DNA of 64,000 bases. Source: Arachnopeziza araneosa. Its lineage: Eukaryota; Ascomycota; Leotiomycetes; Helotiales; Arachnopezizaceae. The notes under the pieces were generated by a model, which had not been told where the DNA came from, searched no databases, and worked only from the letters and a program-made list of their open reading frames with translations. The stretch is from contig QYAI01000011.1 of NCBI GenBank assembly GCA_003988855.1, positions 62,001 through 126,000 of the forward strand, written 5' to 3'. Positions 20,390 to 31,726 of this stretch are shown one piece after another. The position numbers were made by a program, and so were the translations under genes. Within the stretch, counting starts at the first letter, position 1. Each line of letters begins with the position of its first letter.

Positions 20390-21737
20390 TCATTCCGGAG
20401 GCGGAGCAAATATGTCTCTGTACTTCCCTCTTGTTGGTGGAGGTGTGGGTGGTCTGGGGATTCCCGTAAATACGTCGACTTGTCCGCCACGATCATGCTT
20501 CATCTCGGCGAACTCTCGCTCTCGTTTCCGATCTTTCCGTCTCCAGACGAAGAATACCAATGCTGCGGAGAACATGAGTGTTGCCAGAACACCAAGGACG
20601 ATTCCGCCGATGACTGCGGATGACATGGACGATTGTTGTTGCGGCGTTTCCTGGGCAGGATTTACTGTTGGTGAAGAGGCAAGCGCGGTGCCCGTTGGAG
20701 CTTGAGCTTGACTCGCTTTGGGTGTTTTGGTAGGAGTTGCATCGCCTCCGGAAGACTCTGCAGTGGCTGAGGGATATGACCCATCCGTCGGGACTGCGGA
20801 CGACTCGGTCACTGACTCTGCAGGAAGCAGGACCTCTGTAGACGCTGCAGCCGATTGATAAACCGTCGAGACGAGAATACTCGTGCTTGGCTCTACTGTT
20901 GTCTGTAATACCACCTGACTCGTGGTGACCACGGCTGTGGAAACGGATAATTGCGAGTCGGTAATGACGGATGTTAAGACTTCCAAAGCAGAACTCGTCA
21001 AGACTATTGTCTGCGCAACAATACTCGTCACCGTGATCGGATCGGCTTGGGAGGTGATGGTCACGGGGTTCAACACGGTCACGGGGTCCTGCGTGGTCAC
21101 CGTGACTGGATCCGCTGCGCTGACAACAGTGACTGGCGGTGCTTCAGATGTGACGGTGACGGGTTGACCACCTCCACCGCCACCAAATCCTCCGCCACCA
21201 AATCCTCCGCCACCAAATCCGCCGCCACCAAATCCGCCGCCACCAAATCCTCCGCCAGGAGGATGAAATCCGCCCCCTTTCCCACCAAAGCCTTTCCCTC
21301 CGCCACCGCCGCCACCGCCGCCACCACCACCACCGCCGCCGCCGCCGCCACCGCCACCCGCATCTGGGCCCTGGGCCGCGGCATATCTCGCCTTGAGCAG
21401 CTCAACCCCTAAAGCTGACCCATGACAGCTACCAAGAACGCTGGAGGTTGATGCTTGGTCATCGACATCACAGTTCTCACTCAAGCAGCACGAGAAAACT
21501 GATTGGAAGTCGGGATCGTTACAAATACACTCCAAGTCGTTGAGAGCGCAGCCATTGGAGTTATACGGTGGTTGAAGTTGCTTGAGACAGGTTGCCTATT
21601 GAGTGTTAACCAACATGAGAGAGCTGCTGTAGAGTGGAAGGACCTACTGCACAGGCAGGCAGGTTAAGTACGTTGGGTTGTGCTCGGATGACGGCTGCAG
21701 CTACGACGATGGGAAGGAAGAAGATATTAGGGTACAT
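20390..21737 (-). CDS. CFEM-domain membrane protein with glycine-rich tract
   Basis: Two exons, 21737-21648 and 21595-20390 (52-base intron), encode 431 residues. A signal peptide (MYPNIFFLPIVVAAAVIRAQ) is followed by a CFEM domain: LPACA, ATCLKQL, NGCALNDLECICNDP, FSCCLSENCD, LGSCHG. CFEM proteins are fungal surface proteins, some of which bind heme or act in host interaction. After it come a polyglycine run, FGGGG repeats, and a Thr/Val/Ser-rich stalk with repeated PVTVTS-like units. A transmembrane helix (AVIGGIVLGVLATLMFSAAL) and a short basic, Pro-rich cytosolic tail (IPRPPTPPPTRG) end the protein. This single-pass arrangement is receptor-like or anchor-like rather than GPI-anchored. The acidic residue expected for heme iron binding lies near NDLEC (inference). 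Confidence 0.87.
21170..21355. repeat. Glycine-codon minisatellite inside the CFEM gene
   Basis: On the plus strand, units of the form accaaatcc(t/g)ccgcc repeat about five times with a 15-base period near 21180-21255. A GCC/ACC-rich run at about 21300-21355 follows. They encode the FGGGG repeats and the polyglycine tract of the CFEM protein. Length is likely to vary between strains. Confidence 0.8.
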
Positions 21738-23030
21738 GGTTGAATGTTGAATCGATTTCTCTCGATATCATCTCAGATATTAGAATTAGTGGATAACGAC
21801 AGAGGCAGCCAGCGCGGAGAAGAAAAGACCAGCTTCCAGAGCTCAGAAGGAGGGACGGCGATGCAGATATGAGGAAGTGACTTTGATCTCATGTTCAGCT
21901 ATTGTGCATCATATTATTTTACGATCGGATAATTAATGCACCAGATCCATGCGCTTCGAAGGCTTGGTGGAAGACGAAACTGGGACTCGCAGACGTTCTA
22001 TTCATCCTGTGTCGCAGGTGACCATGTAAGACAGAGTGTATTTATCCCTGGCGTGTCCAGCGTCGCACACCCCGGGCTTAAGCGAGCATCCACGTCGGCT
22101 AAGTTGGCGACGGTGACTTCTGCTGCCCTTCGCCCTGGAAATTCCCATACACGCAGTTCAACAAGTTGGGAAAAGCCAAGGGAAACTCGCAGCTCCAGGC
22201 TGGAGGATGTGAAGGCCAATTAGCCAGCTCTGCACGCCCGCCTGCATCCCAACTCGTCCAGGAACGGCATCAACCCTCCCGTCCTCAAAGTTTCGTGTGC
22301 TCGCATCCTTGTTTCCCCAGTCCCTTCGACGGCGTCTCTGAAAACGTTGAGCGCACAATTGTCCGTGTGGATTATGGCTCGAATGCTTCACCAGGTTGTT
22401 TGCATCGAAGAGAGGAGATCACGAACCTGAGATTGGTTGGCCCACCGCCTGTGCATGTTCCCAAACATGACACTTGCATCTGTCATGCAACATCAGATGG
22501 AAAAGCTTCTTCCCATATTCCATAAGACGGACGTGCGCCGTGGAGACGCGTCGATTGCTGTCGATCTCGCAGAGTAGCATACCGACCGGTTGATGCCAAG
22601 TCAAGTCACGTTTGGATTCGGGGGGTTTTGTCTTCAAGTATTTGCAAAGCAACATCGTTGCAGGTTGATGCTAGTTGTAGCGGTACTTCTCAATCCCTAT
22701 CAAAACCGTTCTCTCACTCGGCATGACCCCACGCCCCTCGGCAGCAGGCCCTACAAGCCTTCGTCCGTTCTTTTATGGTTCCGGCAATAAGCATAATTCT
22801 TGTATCAACCTGGATCCCAGTAAGGTCATAGTTTGAGAGGCTCATGGTGACATAGGCTAAACCAGGTTGTTTCTTTAGATTTGTTTCAACGGTAGACGCC
22901 TTCCCTCCCTCTAATCTATGTGAGACGCATCTCTGAGCCGCCAGTTTTTCGAAACCCGGATAACCACTGAGCAACATGGCTTTCTCGTCTGTACGTACTT
23001 GTACTCCCTTGAATGTACACGGCGAGTTGT
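21738..23030. other. Intergenic, no gene seen
   Basis: About 1.3 kb between the CFEM gene start and the 3' end of the minus-strand Zn2Cys6 regulator. Scattered frames under 120 codons on both strands show no recognisable content. Confidence 0.4.
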
Positions 23031-25201
23031 CTATCCATCCTCGCCACGATATATTTGCATGAATTCCAGCGGCATCTGACCGCTTGCAACAAAACTATTC
23101 TCGGGTGGTTCATCTCTCAACCACCGCTGCATCTTCACGTAATGACCTAAACTCGCGTCCACAACCTCCCAATGTTCCAAAGACATGTAAGAGCAGGTTC
23201 CCTTCAGCATGCTTTTCAGAAACCTTCCATGAGGTGTAGTCTGTGCCGCTGGTACGGCTGCCAGGATGATAAACAGGAATATTCCGGGAATCTGTTTCCA
23301 ACGGGACAGTTTGACCTGCCACATGCTTGCCCATAGTTGGTTGAGATCCAGGATGGAACATGCTTTTGAGAGGGATTTCTGTGATACTATTGCCCTGGAG
23401 TAGATTAGAGCTGCTAACCGGACTGATTTGTAGACGAAGTCTTTGGGACGAAGAGGATGGCTGTGTGCTTCGCTCGGCATGGCCAAAATTCTGTCGTGAA
23501 TCCAAACAGATGTTGACAGAAGCTTCCCCATTTCTTGATCAGATGGGGAACGACTGAGCTGATTCACAATAGCTGTCATCAAGAATCCCATATCATCCAG
23601 AATTATCGCAGTCTCTTTACTGATTTGGAGCTCTTCCGCTACAGCTAGAAAACTCGTCGCACTGCATATCAGTGGAGAGCTTACTTCTGCCGCATATCCT
23701 GCTGGGTTCCCGACAAAATGGTCAAAAAGTGGATCCCTATGAGGAATTAGTATGCAATTCTGTCCTTTAAAAGAGGAAGCGAGGTGCTGAAGAGCCGAGC
23801 TCGCAAGAAACGTTTTAAGAAACAGGGCGCTCATGAGACAGCCTCTCATCTCCAGAGATCTGAGGAGAATGCTCAACTTCGTACATGAGTAAGCTTACCA
23901 GTTATATGATGCAGCGAGATAATAATCTGTGCTGATGACTGTCAGATTTTGGTTCATGAACAACCATAAATTGGCTCACCTTAAGACAATCCTTCGGATG
24001 AAGTCGTTAATACCCAATTGGTCCAGTCCACCCTTAAGTCTGATCATCTCCTTCAACCCTTTCATGTGGGCTTGCACGGTTTCTCGGTTGCTCCAATACC
24101 ACTCGTTGATGGTCAAGAAGACTACAGCTGCAACTGCTTCATCACAGACAGCACCTTTTGGATCACTTAGCATCTCGTTTAGTAGATTGATAGCTTTAAG
24201 TTTGTACCGGAGTACTACCGCCGCCTTCTCGAGAGAATCTCTCTGCGCTTCAGCTTGGTAGCATGCTGCAGTGAAAATTCCTAGATAGGCAAGAAGAGGA
24301 GATTTTATAGACCACGGAATCCAAACGTCATTGTAGTAATTTGGCGAGGGGTTGCCATCGATCGAATAAACGTATCTTGTGATTATTTTTATGACTATAA
24401 TTTTCCGTTCAGCGGCGGTCAAGTTGGGAAATAGGGTAGCAACTCACAGCTGTGCAGGAGTTCTGCGCTCTGGATTGTTGGCGTGATTCCCAAAAAGTGT
24501 AAGGGATCAACGGAACTATTGCCAAATCGGGTAATGGAAGGAATCATGTTTGAGTACATTGAATTGAGTTCGACGGTTTGAAATTCAGATCTCGATTCAA
24601 CCGTGCCTTCGTTTTCGCTTTTGAAAGTCTCGATATCCGATAATAAGTGCGAAACCATGGAGTTCACCAGCTTTTGGTACGCGCCTGCTGTATCAAACAC
24701 ATCAATTGTTTGAACGGATAGTGTTGTCGTGCTTTCTGACTCGCTTCCTTCCAACAAGCCTATGGAAGAGCTGGGTGATATTGATAATCCGGTGGAAGAA
24801 GAGGATTCTGTTGCCCTGACACTGCGACCCCGAGATCGAGAGCGTTCTGTTGAAACAATGGACGGAGTGCGCAACGTTGAAGAGTCTCTAAATTTCAATA
24901 TCAAAATCTGGTCTGATAAAAAAGATGGCGCTATACCTTCCGTCTCGGTAAATACATGGCGGAGGTGGGAATCTCCTTGCACAATGCTGACATGGTTGTT
25001 GTTGATTGCACTTTCTCTGGGTTAGCTCTGTAATATCTTTGGAGTCGCACCTCAAAAGTTATTGAGCTCTCAACAAAGTACCTTTTGTTTCCTTCTGTGG
25101 CATTCGGTACAACTGGTACTCAGTTTCAATCTCCCTTCTGAAAATTTTGAGCTTCGAGAACGCTGGCGGCGCTCCCCGCCATCTCCGTCATGCAGCTCCA
25201 T
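23031..25201 (-). CDS. Zn2Cys6 transcription factor with fungal-specific regulatory domain
   Basis: Six exons: 25201-25082, 25010-24937, 24887-24448, 24394-23980, 23931-23899, 23736-23031, giving 595 residues. Splicing exon 1 to 2 completes a zinc cluster: SCTECHRRKQK joined to CNQQQPCQHCARRF, spacing C-x2-C-x6-C-x5-C-x2-C-x8-C. The cluster is interrupted by an intron exactly before the third cysteine. A Ser-rich linker (STGLSISPSSSIG) follows, then the regulatory region of the fungal type: DPLHFLG, IKIITRYVYSIDG, PSPNYYNDVWIPW, LGIFTAACYQAEAQ. Exon 5 is only 33 bases and joins to give STDYYLAASYNWDPLF. Such proteins bind CGG-containing promoter sites; targets are unknown. It is divergent to a second Zn2Cys6 gene 562 bases away. 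Confidence 0.85.
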
Positions 25202-25763
25202 ATCTCTCAGATCCCCAAATCCTGCCTGTCTTTCTCATAGAGAAAGTTTCCTTTTCAACATCTTGGAGCCAAGGCAGCCAAGTTGAAAGGAGGTTCGGCC
25301 AGGAATTATGCAGTCTCTCGGGATTAATCGCCTAAAGTCTTGGTATGGACAGGAGAGCCCGTGATAGGCAGTGCCAAGGGATGGGCTCAACGCGGGCGTG
25401 ATTTTTTGGAGCAAAGCTAGGCCGTTCTGGCGGGTGAACCTTGTTCACAATCAGCCCTGAAATGCTTGATTTGATGGTTGGAGATCAAGCGTTTCATGCC
25501 TTTGAGCGCCGTGTATAGAATGTTTCGGTAAGAAGTCAGCATGAATGGACCCCTGAGAAGGCTCGCTTGAGCGCTGTGCCGCCTACTCGGTAACCAGCCC
25601 AGCGAGGTGACTGCCTAGGGCTGATTTTAGTGCTGAGGGATTCGGACATTCCCGATGCACTTCATGCTTCCTGTGCCCCCATTGTGTTCCAGAAACTTAT
25701 CTTTTCACAAGAGATCTTGAGAACGTCATGCCTAGAAGCTTATGCCCGGCCTGAAACACCACA
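25202..25763. promoter_or_regulatory. Shared promoter region of two divergent Zn2Cys6 regulators
   Basis: The 562 bases between start codons at 25201 (minus) and 25764 (plus) must hold both promoters. No coding content is supported. Co-regulation or mutual control is plausible but not shown by a motif I can name. Confidence 0.5.
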
Positions 25764-27058
25764 ATGGCTTCTACGCTGAACTCCGGGTCTACAGCCGAGT
25801 CCCCTGCACCCCCCATCAAACCAACAAGAGCTTTCCACAAAAGCAGACGGGGTTGTACGACATGTAAAGAGAGAAAGGTCAAGGTAAGTAACAACTTTCA
25901 TGCGAGAAAGGAGATGACCTAAAATGTCGATAGTGCGATGAGAAACACCCGATATGTGGTGGCTGCGCAAGGCGCTTCCCCGGCTCAAATAGGTGCGAAT
26001 TTGACCATTTTGTTCAGGTTCCTGCGAGAGTCAGGAAACTGAGGCCGATAGTAGAGAAGTCTCCAAGATCAGCGTCATTGAGATCTTCAATCGACTCTCG
26101 GCCTGCTGGCAGCAGCAATCAACCAATATTCAGAGTGCTGGAGCTACGACTTATGCATCATTATACAACAACCACTGCTCGACAGCTGCCTGATGGGTAC
26201 TCTTTACGTGGACGCCACATGTGGTCTATGGACATTCCCCGAATCGCTTTTGATTCTGATCTAGTGTTAAGCGCGGTCCTCGGGATTTCTTCACTTCATC
26301 TCTGGGCACTCACACCAAACGACGTCATGCTCTATCATGCTGCTGGGCGCTATTTTGATAGAGCAGTACGGATCCACAGAAAAGCTCTTGATACAGTCAA
26401 TAAAGACTCTGCGGAGAGTATTCTTGCAGCAGCCATTCTAATTACGCACTATGCCTGGGTTTCTGACCACACTCAAAAGTCAGGTCAGCCATATGAGCTT
26501 CCGCTGCAAACTTATTACATGGCGCGGGGTCTTCAAACTCTATTCGCCCAGATGTTTCCATGGTTGGAAGGCTCTGCATACCTATGGTACGCCGAACAAC
26601 AGCCCGTTATAGACATCGAGGTTACATCTTCGGACCCTTTCGTTCTGAGCGTTCTAGACGACCTTGCGATTCTGTCGGAGACTTTTCATCTTGAAGACGT
26701 CTCTCTCAGCGACAGAAACGTCTACGAGAAGGCTGTAGCGGAACTGATATCAACTTGCGTCTCCATCAGTGCCCGCGCGGAGGAATGTCTCCAAAGACGC
26801 GTGGCAACCCTACCTCTAAGACTCCCTGTTCGATTTCTGGAGTTGGCTGAACAAAAGGATCCTCGCGCTTTGGCATTGCTGGCAAGAAATCTTTCCTTGC
26901 TGAAGCTTGTCGATACCATCTGGTGGCTTCACGGAACTGGCGAGTCCCAGAAGGTAGCCGAAACCGCGATTGCAGGAATTGCGTCGATGCTGACAGCCGA
27001 ATGGGAGTGGACGATGATGTGGCCGAGGATGGTTGTCAAAGGAGAGATACGCCTTTAA
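25764..27058 (+). CDS. Zn2Cys6 transcription factor, Upc2-like group
   Basis: Two exons, 25764-25883 and 25934-27058 (50-base intron), encode 414 residues. The zinc cluster reads GCTTCKERKVK joined to CDEKHPICGGCARRFPG, with spacing C-x2-C-x6-C-x6-C-x2-C-x9-C. The intron again falls exactly before the third cysteine, and exon 1 again has 40 codons, as in the divergent neighbour. The regulatory part starts VLELRLMHHYTTTTA and continues WSMDIPRIAFDSDLVLSAVLG, a pattern I associate with the Upc2-like family of sterol and metabolism regulators. Whether it controls sterol genes cannot be told. The family often has about 400-450 residues, so it looks complete. Confidence 0.87.
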
Positions 27059-27799
27059 CGTCTTGTCGAAGATGACGTCGAACGTATCTCTCACTAGCGA
27101 ATTGGACAATAGTACAATTCAACAAACGAAAAATCATAACACTCAAATCCTTAAATATTCACTAGACAGTGGAAGTGTTTTGTTGCACGTCGCGGTGTCC
27201 GTGGTCTCGGTGGTCTCGGTTTACCTACCCGCTGCTCTCCGTGTGTTTCAATCACAATTTGAAAATCGACAATCAACTAAAGCTCAAAGTGGAAGATCGA
27301 AAAATCCAGCCACTTTGACGACGATAATTTTACCTGCACCTCAGTCTTCCAAAATAGATACATTCCCGATTCATCAAGTTAAATGACGTTCATATCAAAT
27401 CATCTCACGACGATATAGCGCCATAGGACCTACTTTTATACGGTTATGCGGGTTTTACTATCGAATAATGTTCCTGGCTCCGACTAGATCGATCGTGATT
27501 CGCCAAGCGCGACATACCACTCCGATGCGAGCGAGAGCCCTGTAAATGATGCTGTCGCTAAGATCATCATGAGACAAGGATTTGGACGGGTATCTACCTG
27601 GGTGGATAAGGTTATGGGGCGAAACAAAGTTTTATGATCTATATGTACGTAGCCAAGTTATATTGGATGGTAAAGTATATTGTGAGAGGCGTGTTGCACT
27701 GATTTTAGAATGCTCGTTGTTTACACCAAGCACTGTTTACACCGAGTTCCTTTGAGCGGCTACCTCCTTTGAATTAATATCCTCGAGAGGTCTGCCCAT
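27059..27799. other. Intergenic, convergent, with a dispersed repeat copy
   Basis: About 740 bases between the convergent ends of the Upc2-like gene and the O-methyltransferase. It contains an inverted diverged copy of the 10.5-kb repeat unit at 27172-27245. No gene seen. Confidence 0.4.
27172..27245 (-). repeat. Diverged inverted copy of the 10.5-kb repeat unit
   Basis: The plus strand here reads TTTTGTTGCACGTCGCGG, then two gtctcggt blocks and ctctccgt. This matches, in the same order, the reverse complement of the repeat at 10461-10785 (TTTTGTTGCACTTCGCGG, then TCGGTCTCGGTC and CTCTCCGT). It suggests a dispersed repeat family rather than a local array only. Confidence 0.55.
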
Positions 27800-29085
27800 C
27801 TACACTTTCCGAACCGCTTCAATCAGCCCCTCCTTCCCTTCCATCACACCATCATTCCAAAATTTAACCACTTCCAATCCGCAACTCTCGAGCAACACTT
27901 TCCACTGGCTCACCGTTCTCTCCATCCCATTCAACAACGCAATCATGTTAATATCGAGCAAGACCGGGAACAATGGGGCTCCAACATCTGGGAGAATAAA
28001 TTCATAGATCAGCAGTTTCGAATAGCCGGGTTTCATCGCCGCCACAATATTGGAGAGGATCGTTTTGCAGACAGAGTCGGGGTGATCGTGCATGATGTAA
28101 CGCATGTAGTAACCACGAGAATGCACGATCGGCTGTGGGGTGAAGAAGTCGTACGGTACGCGCGTGATGGAGCCATCGAGATCTTTTATGTCCGCAATGA
28201 CGGGCGGGAGGTCCTGGAGGACCAGCTTCCCCCTCGCGGTGGGGAATCTCTTCTTGAAAACCTCGAGGTCTCCTCCGCGGTTCCCGCCAATGTCGACGAG
28301 TAAAGCTCCGTCATGTCGAGTCGAGTCAAAGCCATCGATGAGAATGGATTGCAGATCAGCAGCGTCTACCCAGTCATTCATACTGCCTCTCTGGCCTTTC
28401 ATTAGGTCGTTGAAATGACCCATCTGCTCTGGGTGCTGCATCAGCCAGGGAAATAGTTGCAAGTCCGTCTTGAATGCCGACTGGAAGACGCCTAGTGGGC
28501 CTTCTGGATTCCGAAATTTGGTGGATGCTAGAAAAGCGGGCATGTGGACCACGGACGTAGCGGCTTCGTCAAACATGAACTTGAATGAAGAGGTCATGAT
28601 TGGATCCGCCGCGACGTGAGTTGTTTTGTTTGCAGAGTAGGTTTCTGGTCCAACTTCTTCGACAAGGTGCATGCAAGTCAGAGGACGTAGTATTCGTACT
28701 GAAACGTTTAGTCCTCTCCAATCTCGAGAAACAACGTGACATACCTATAAGAAGTCTATCTGCTTTTGTAACGTCGGCAAGCTGAGTGGCTGTGATGGGG
28801 GATGTGCTTGAGGCGATGGCAGACATCAGACCTATTTCCAATGCTGTCCGTAAAGCACCACTTTGATGCGGCTATACGGTACATGATCAGGAAAGGATTC
28901 CTTAGAGGAGAAGGATCGCAACGAACCTCCATAATCATGCGCCAGATTGTTTCCCATGGCGCTTCTAAAACAGTGACATGCTTTCTGAGGACATCAAGCA
29001 GTTTCTTACGGTCAGCCTCGTTGGAAAGAGCTTGTTTTGCGAGACCATCAAGGGATTTCTCTAGCTCAGCAATCTGAGAAGACAT
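27800..29085 (-). CDS. SAM-dependent O-methyltransferase (plant/fungal OMT family)
   Basis: Three exons, 29085-28927, 28871-28745 and 28698-27800 (introns 55 and 46 bases), encode 394 residues. The N-terminal dimerisation part contains EPHQSGALRTALEIGL and the winged-helix piece ATQLADVTKADRLL. The SAM site is LLVDIGGNRGGDLEVF near residue 227. The motif YYMRYIMHDHPD provides the catalytic histidine (about 298) and MERTVSQWK the conserved glutamate near the end. The family includes sterigmatocystin and aflatoxin pathway methyltransferases, which methylate phenolic hydroxyls; no substrate can be assigned here. Intron 1 begins GTTCGT, less usual than GTAAGT, but the join EPHQSG fits the family. 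The neighbouring regulators (23-27 kb) could control it. Confidence 0.9.
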
Positions 29086-29864
29086 ATCGAAGAGTTTCTA
29101 AGTTTTAGAGACAAATGAATTACCATCTGGAACCAATTTAGAGGAGATTGGACCTTCTTATAACACTTCCTTCAGCCTTGGAATCAAAGTCACGCAGAGC
29201 AGCAATACCTTTCTTAACCCATGCATCAAATCCACATCCTACCAATGAGACGAATATATTATCCTGGGAGATGGCTGACGATCCATCTCTCCAGCAAGAT
29301 CTCTGCCTCTAGGACCATGGTACCCTATCAGGACGTACAGTGGAGCGTTTGACGTCAAACGGCACAGCTCGGGTTCGGCATCAGCTGAGAATCGTCGGCT
29401 TCGGGAAATTTTCCCAAATAGGCAATCTTGAATGAGATTCCGTGTAATCGAATCCCAAGACTCTCTTTTCTCTAGCATCAAGATTCCGCAGAGTTCACTC
29501 AGAACCCAATCGCTGGTGGTGTGTTAGGCATGAACCTGGACTATGAACATGGTCTTAAGCGAGTTAGAACTCATGCGACTACGCAGCATGATCAAAGACA
29601 ACCATCTGATTGCTGAGCCTCTTCTGGCGTTTGCGGCGTCTTTTTCGAATGCATTAAAACATGAAAACAAATGAGTTTCTAATAAATAAGGGACACTTCC
29701 CCCTGACAAGAACTCCTTAGTAAAAAGTGCATAATAGAACTACAAGTGCCCTTACTCAAGTGATGTTGCAATCGCTGCTTTACTTTATCAAGTCAATTCA
29801 TAACTGTCATGTGTGTCGTTCTTAATCCAATCTAGAAGCGTTTTTGTGTTTGCCCATCATTTCC
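29086..29864. other. Intergenic, no gene seen
   Basis: About 780 bases upstream of the O-methyltransferase. Two minus-strand frames of 60-80 codons (29239-29481, 29524-29709) have no recognisable content. Confidence 0.4.
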
Positions 29865-31137
29865 CTAAATATCATCTTTTGCGCCCGGAACTACCCTATA
29901 ACACCACCCGCACCAACTCCTTGCTCTCCCTTCCTGCTCCTTAACTAAATATCTGCCCGCAGCTTTTTCATCAGTCCACTCAGGAACACAAGCCCCAACT
30001 TTCACCATCCTAACCAATTTCCTCTTCACAATTCCTCCAATTCCTTCAATCTCGTGTCTTGCGTACCCGGGGCCCATTTGTCCACTTCCGCTCCCATTCA
30101 AACCTCCATGGATACTTCCAGGGCTAGAGCTGGGAGTTACAGATCGAGAATGGTTGTCGCTTTCCCTGGCATCCTCAGCGTCACAATCGATTTCCTGTTT
30201 TACTTCTCTAGCCGCAACGCACTTCTCAGCACGTCCGCAAGGAACACCGCGATTGCCTTCGCCTATTCCAACACCCAGGCCACCAAGTGATGGGAGGTAG
30301 CGAGTCCGCCACTTCCAAATACTCTCGTACTCAATATCATCACTTCGAACAGAGCGTCCGCAAGGTTGGCAGAGCCAAACGCCAGCCGTTGGACACGTGC
30401 AAATAGAGCGCTTGATGGTATCAGAATCAAGAGATGGATTTAGATTTGTAGGGGGCTCGCAAGGTAGGGCGGACGGAGTTGGTTGAATCAGAGCAGAGAG
30501 AGACGCTCTGGAGCAGGCTTTGCAGATTCGTCGATGGCGATATCGTAGAAGCATCGGGGCTGGACTTTTGATTGTACAGTTCCTGCAAATGACTCTGCCA
30601 CACTTCCTGCACCCACCAACCATGTCCCTCGCGCACTGTCCGACTTTCCCAGATCCAGACTCACGTCCAGCCTCCACGAAATACCAGTCTGCAGCTCTGG
30701 CACGATAGCGAAATGTATGCTCCGGGTCGGGTTCAATGTCCTCGTTTTCACAGTGAAGAGTAGATGTGATGAGCTGGTTACGAAACTGAAGAAGATTCGC
30801 TCGCACTTGACGGCATGTGAGACTTAACGCATCCACAGAGTTTAGGTCGATATGGGATGCTATTTCCTTGACAACTCTGCCGATTGGGTCCGTCAGCAGG
30901 ACTTTCCTAGTATTCACATTTTGGAAAGAGGAGCACAACATACGGGTAGCATCCCAACGCCCTCGTCACTGCAATATCCTTGTTTGGGTTCTGCCGCTCC
31001 TCATGCTTGATCGATTTTCCATCACGCTTCTGTTCCCCGATATCCAAAGTCCTCAAGACCTTAGCATTGTGCAGCAGCCAGTGCTCAGTATGCTCTGGAG
31101 GCTCGGAATCATCCTCCAAGTCGAGAAACACGACCAT
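29865..31137 (-). CDS. F-box-like, cysteine-rich zinc-ribbon protein
   Basis: Two exons, 31137-30944 and 30876-29865 (67-base intron), encode 401 residues. The join gives RALGCYPVVKEIASHIDLNSV, leading into an F-box-like helix (DALSLTCRQVRANLLQFRNQL). Clusters of paired cysteines follow: QCARDMVGGCRKCGRVICRNC, RRICKAC, ICTCPTAGVWLCQPCGRS, and CGWCYRVV at the end. They suggest two or three treble-clef or ribbon zinc sites. This architecture is widespread in filamentous fungi and mostly uncharacterised. If the F-box is real the protein would recruit substrates to an SCF ubiquitin ligase, but that is inference. A Ser-rich linker (SVTPSSSPGSIHGG) lies in the C-terminal third. Confidence 0.8.
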
Positions 31138-31726
31138 GGCCGGAAACGGGATCGGAACAGCAAGTAGTCAACGAAGAACACAAAACAGGAAATAAACGAA
31201 GGGAGATGAGGAAGTGGCCCATTGAAGCCGCGGTGCAGCAAGAATTTATGGAGGTGAGTGAGTGACGATGGAGGAGGAGCGGAGCGAGTTGTGACGCTGA
31301 TGATGCTCCTGCTGAGGTGTTGGTGGGGCAAACAAGGAGCCATGATTGGTTGGGACAACAAGGTTGTTTTTTGTACATACAAGACGTAATAACTCGAGAA
31401 CGGTCTGAGAGGAGATCTCTGAATCCTATAACAAAGCTATTGTCGTCTGATCTCAACTGCTTTTCAAAACCATTGTCACTTGGCAATGAAATTCCTCAAA
31501 TATGAAATCGCGAGACTCTGACCGAAAAAAAGCTTGATATACATTCAGGTAAGGGAAGATTCCAGAGAGAAGAGGTGAACTAATTGCGTGAGATTCAATT
31601 CACACGTGTTTCGCTGAAATTCGAACGATTCATTGGAGTTTGTGCATTTACACGCGTAATTCCACAAATCTCTCACAAACCCTACAAGAATACTTCCTCA
31701 GTCAGCTCTTAAGCTATGATAACTTG
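31138..31726. other. Intergenic, no gene seen
   Basis: About 590 bases between the F-box-like gene start and the epoxide hydrolase end, both on the minus strand. No supported coding frame. Confidence 0.4.

Noticed and set aside
29239..29709. Two minus-strand frames upstream of the O-methyltransferase
   Set aside because: Short, no family signature, and not joinable to the neighbours.
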